The notes under the pieces were generated by a model that saw only the letters and a program-made list of their open reading frames with translations, did no database searches and was not told where the DNA came from. This document shows positions 5,408 through 5,450 of a stretch of DNA of 5,450 nucleotides, piece by piece. The stretch is from an uncultured Gemella sp. (GTDB taxonomy: Bacteria > Bacillota > Bacilli > Staphylococcales > Gemellaceae). Both the position numbers and the translations under genes were made by a program. The stretch is taken from assembly GCA_947254465.1 (NCBI GenBank), contig CAMYEU010000123.1:1-5450 (forward strand). The letters run 5' to 3'. The first letter of the stretch is position 1. Each line of letters begins with the position of its first letter.

Positions 5408-5450
5408 CTGTCTCTTATACACATCTGACGCTGCCGACGATATGCAGTGT
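5408..5450. other. Illumina Nextera/Tn5 adapter left at the contig end (not genomic)
   Basis: Bases 5408-5426 are the 19-bp Tn5 mosaic end CTGTCTCTTATACACATCT. Bases 5427-5440 are GACGCTGCCGACGA, which completes the reverse complement of the Nextera read-1 transposase adapter. Then TATGCAGT (5441-5448) is the reverse complement of ACTGCATA, which I recognise as Nextera i5 index 506. The final GT starts the P5 flow-cell oligo complement. The stretch is more G/C-rich than its surroundings. It is untrimmed library sequence and not a transposon of the organism. Confidence 0.98.

Noticed and set aside
5408..5426. Tn5 mosaic end as evidence of a real Tn5/IS50 insertion in pgi
   Set aside because: The following bases are the synthetic Nextera primer site, index and P5 start, which do not occur in natural Tn5.
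5408..5428. pgi as a truncated pseudogene
   Set aside because: The stop codon comes from adapter sequence; the genomic part is intact up to the contig end.

Overview
The window looks like the end of a draft-genome contig from a low-GC, AT-rich Firmicute. The encoded proteins resemble staphylococcal/bacillar relatives, and Gemella or a close relative is my best guess. That guess rests on remembered protein similarity and the strong A/T bias (intergenic regions are almost pure A/T); I could not run a search. All genes lie on the + strand.

Layout. Positions 1-102 hold the last 33 codons of a pyruvate, phosphate dikinase gene, closed by a rho-independent terminator (107-151). Positions 152-342 are a hairpin-rich leader with a candidate promoter. 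A complete bifunctional class A penicillin-binding protein follows (343-2844), with a very Asn-rich C-terminal tail and its own strong terminator (2847-2887). A 134-nt gap (2888-3021) carries a perfect 17-bp inverted repeat around a TATAAT box. Next is a tight run of rapZ/yvcJ (3022-3882), glmR/yvcK (3887-4870) and the 5' part of pgi (4895 onward). The gaps in this run are 4 and 24 nt with no terminator, so it is probably one operon.

Functional logic. GlmR binds UDP-GlcNAc and controls entry into amino-sugar synthesis. RapZ is an amino-sugar sensor in E. coli and a nucleotide-binding protein in Bacillus. Pgi makes or consumes fructose-6-phosphate, the GlmS substrate. The class A PBP polymerises and cross-links the resulting peptidoglycan. 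The region therefore reads as a cell-wall precursor and assembly neighbourhood. The whiA gene that usually follows rapZ-yvcK in Firmicutes is absent here, and pgi occupies that place.

The last 43 bases (5408-5450) are not biological. They match the Illumina Nextera/Tn5 adapter, followed by an 8-nt index and the first two bases of the flow-cell oligo. The pgi frame therefore ends falsely at 5428, and genuine sequence stops at about 5407. I found no previously undescribed biological system. The best leads are the paired inverted repeats upstream of the two transcription units, the Asn in the RapZ Walker A motif, and the rapZ-glmR-pgi arrangement.
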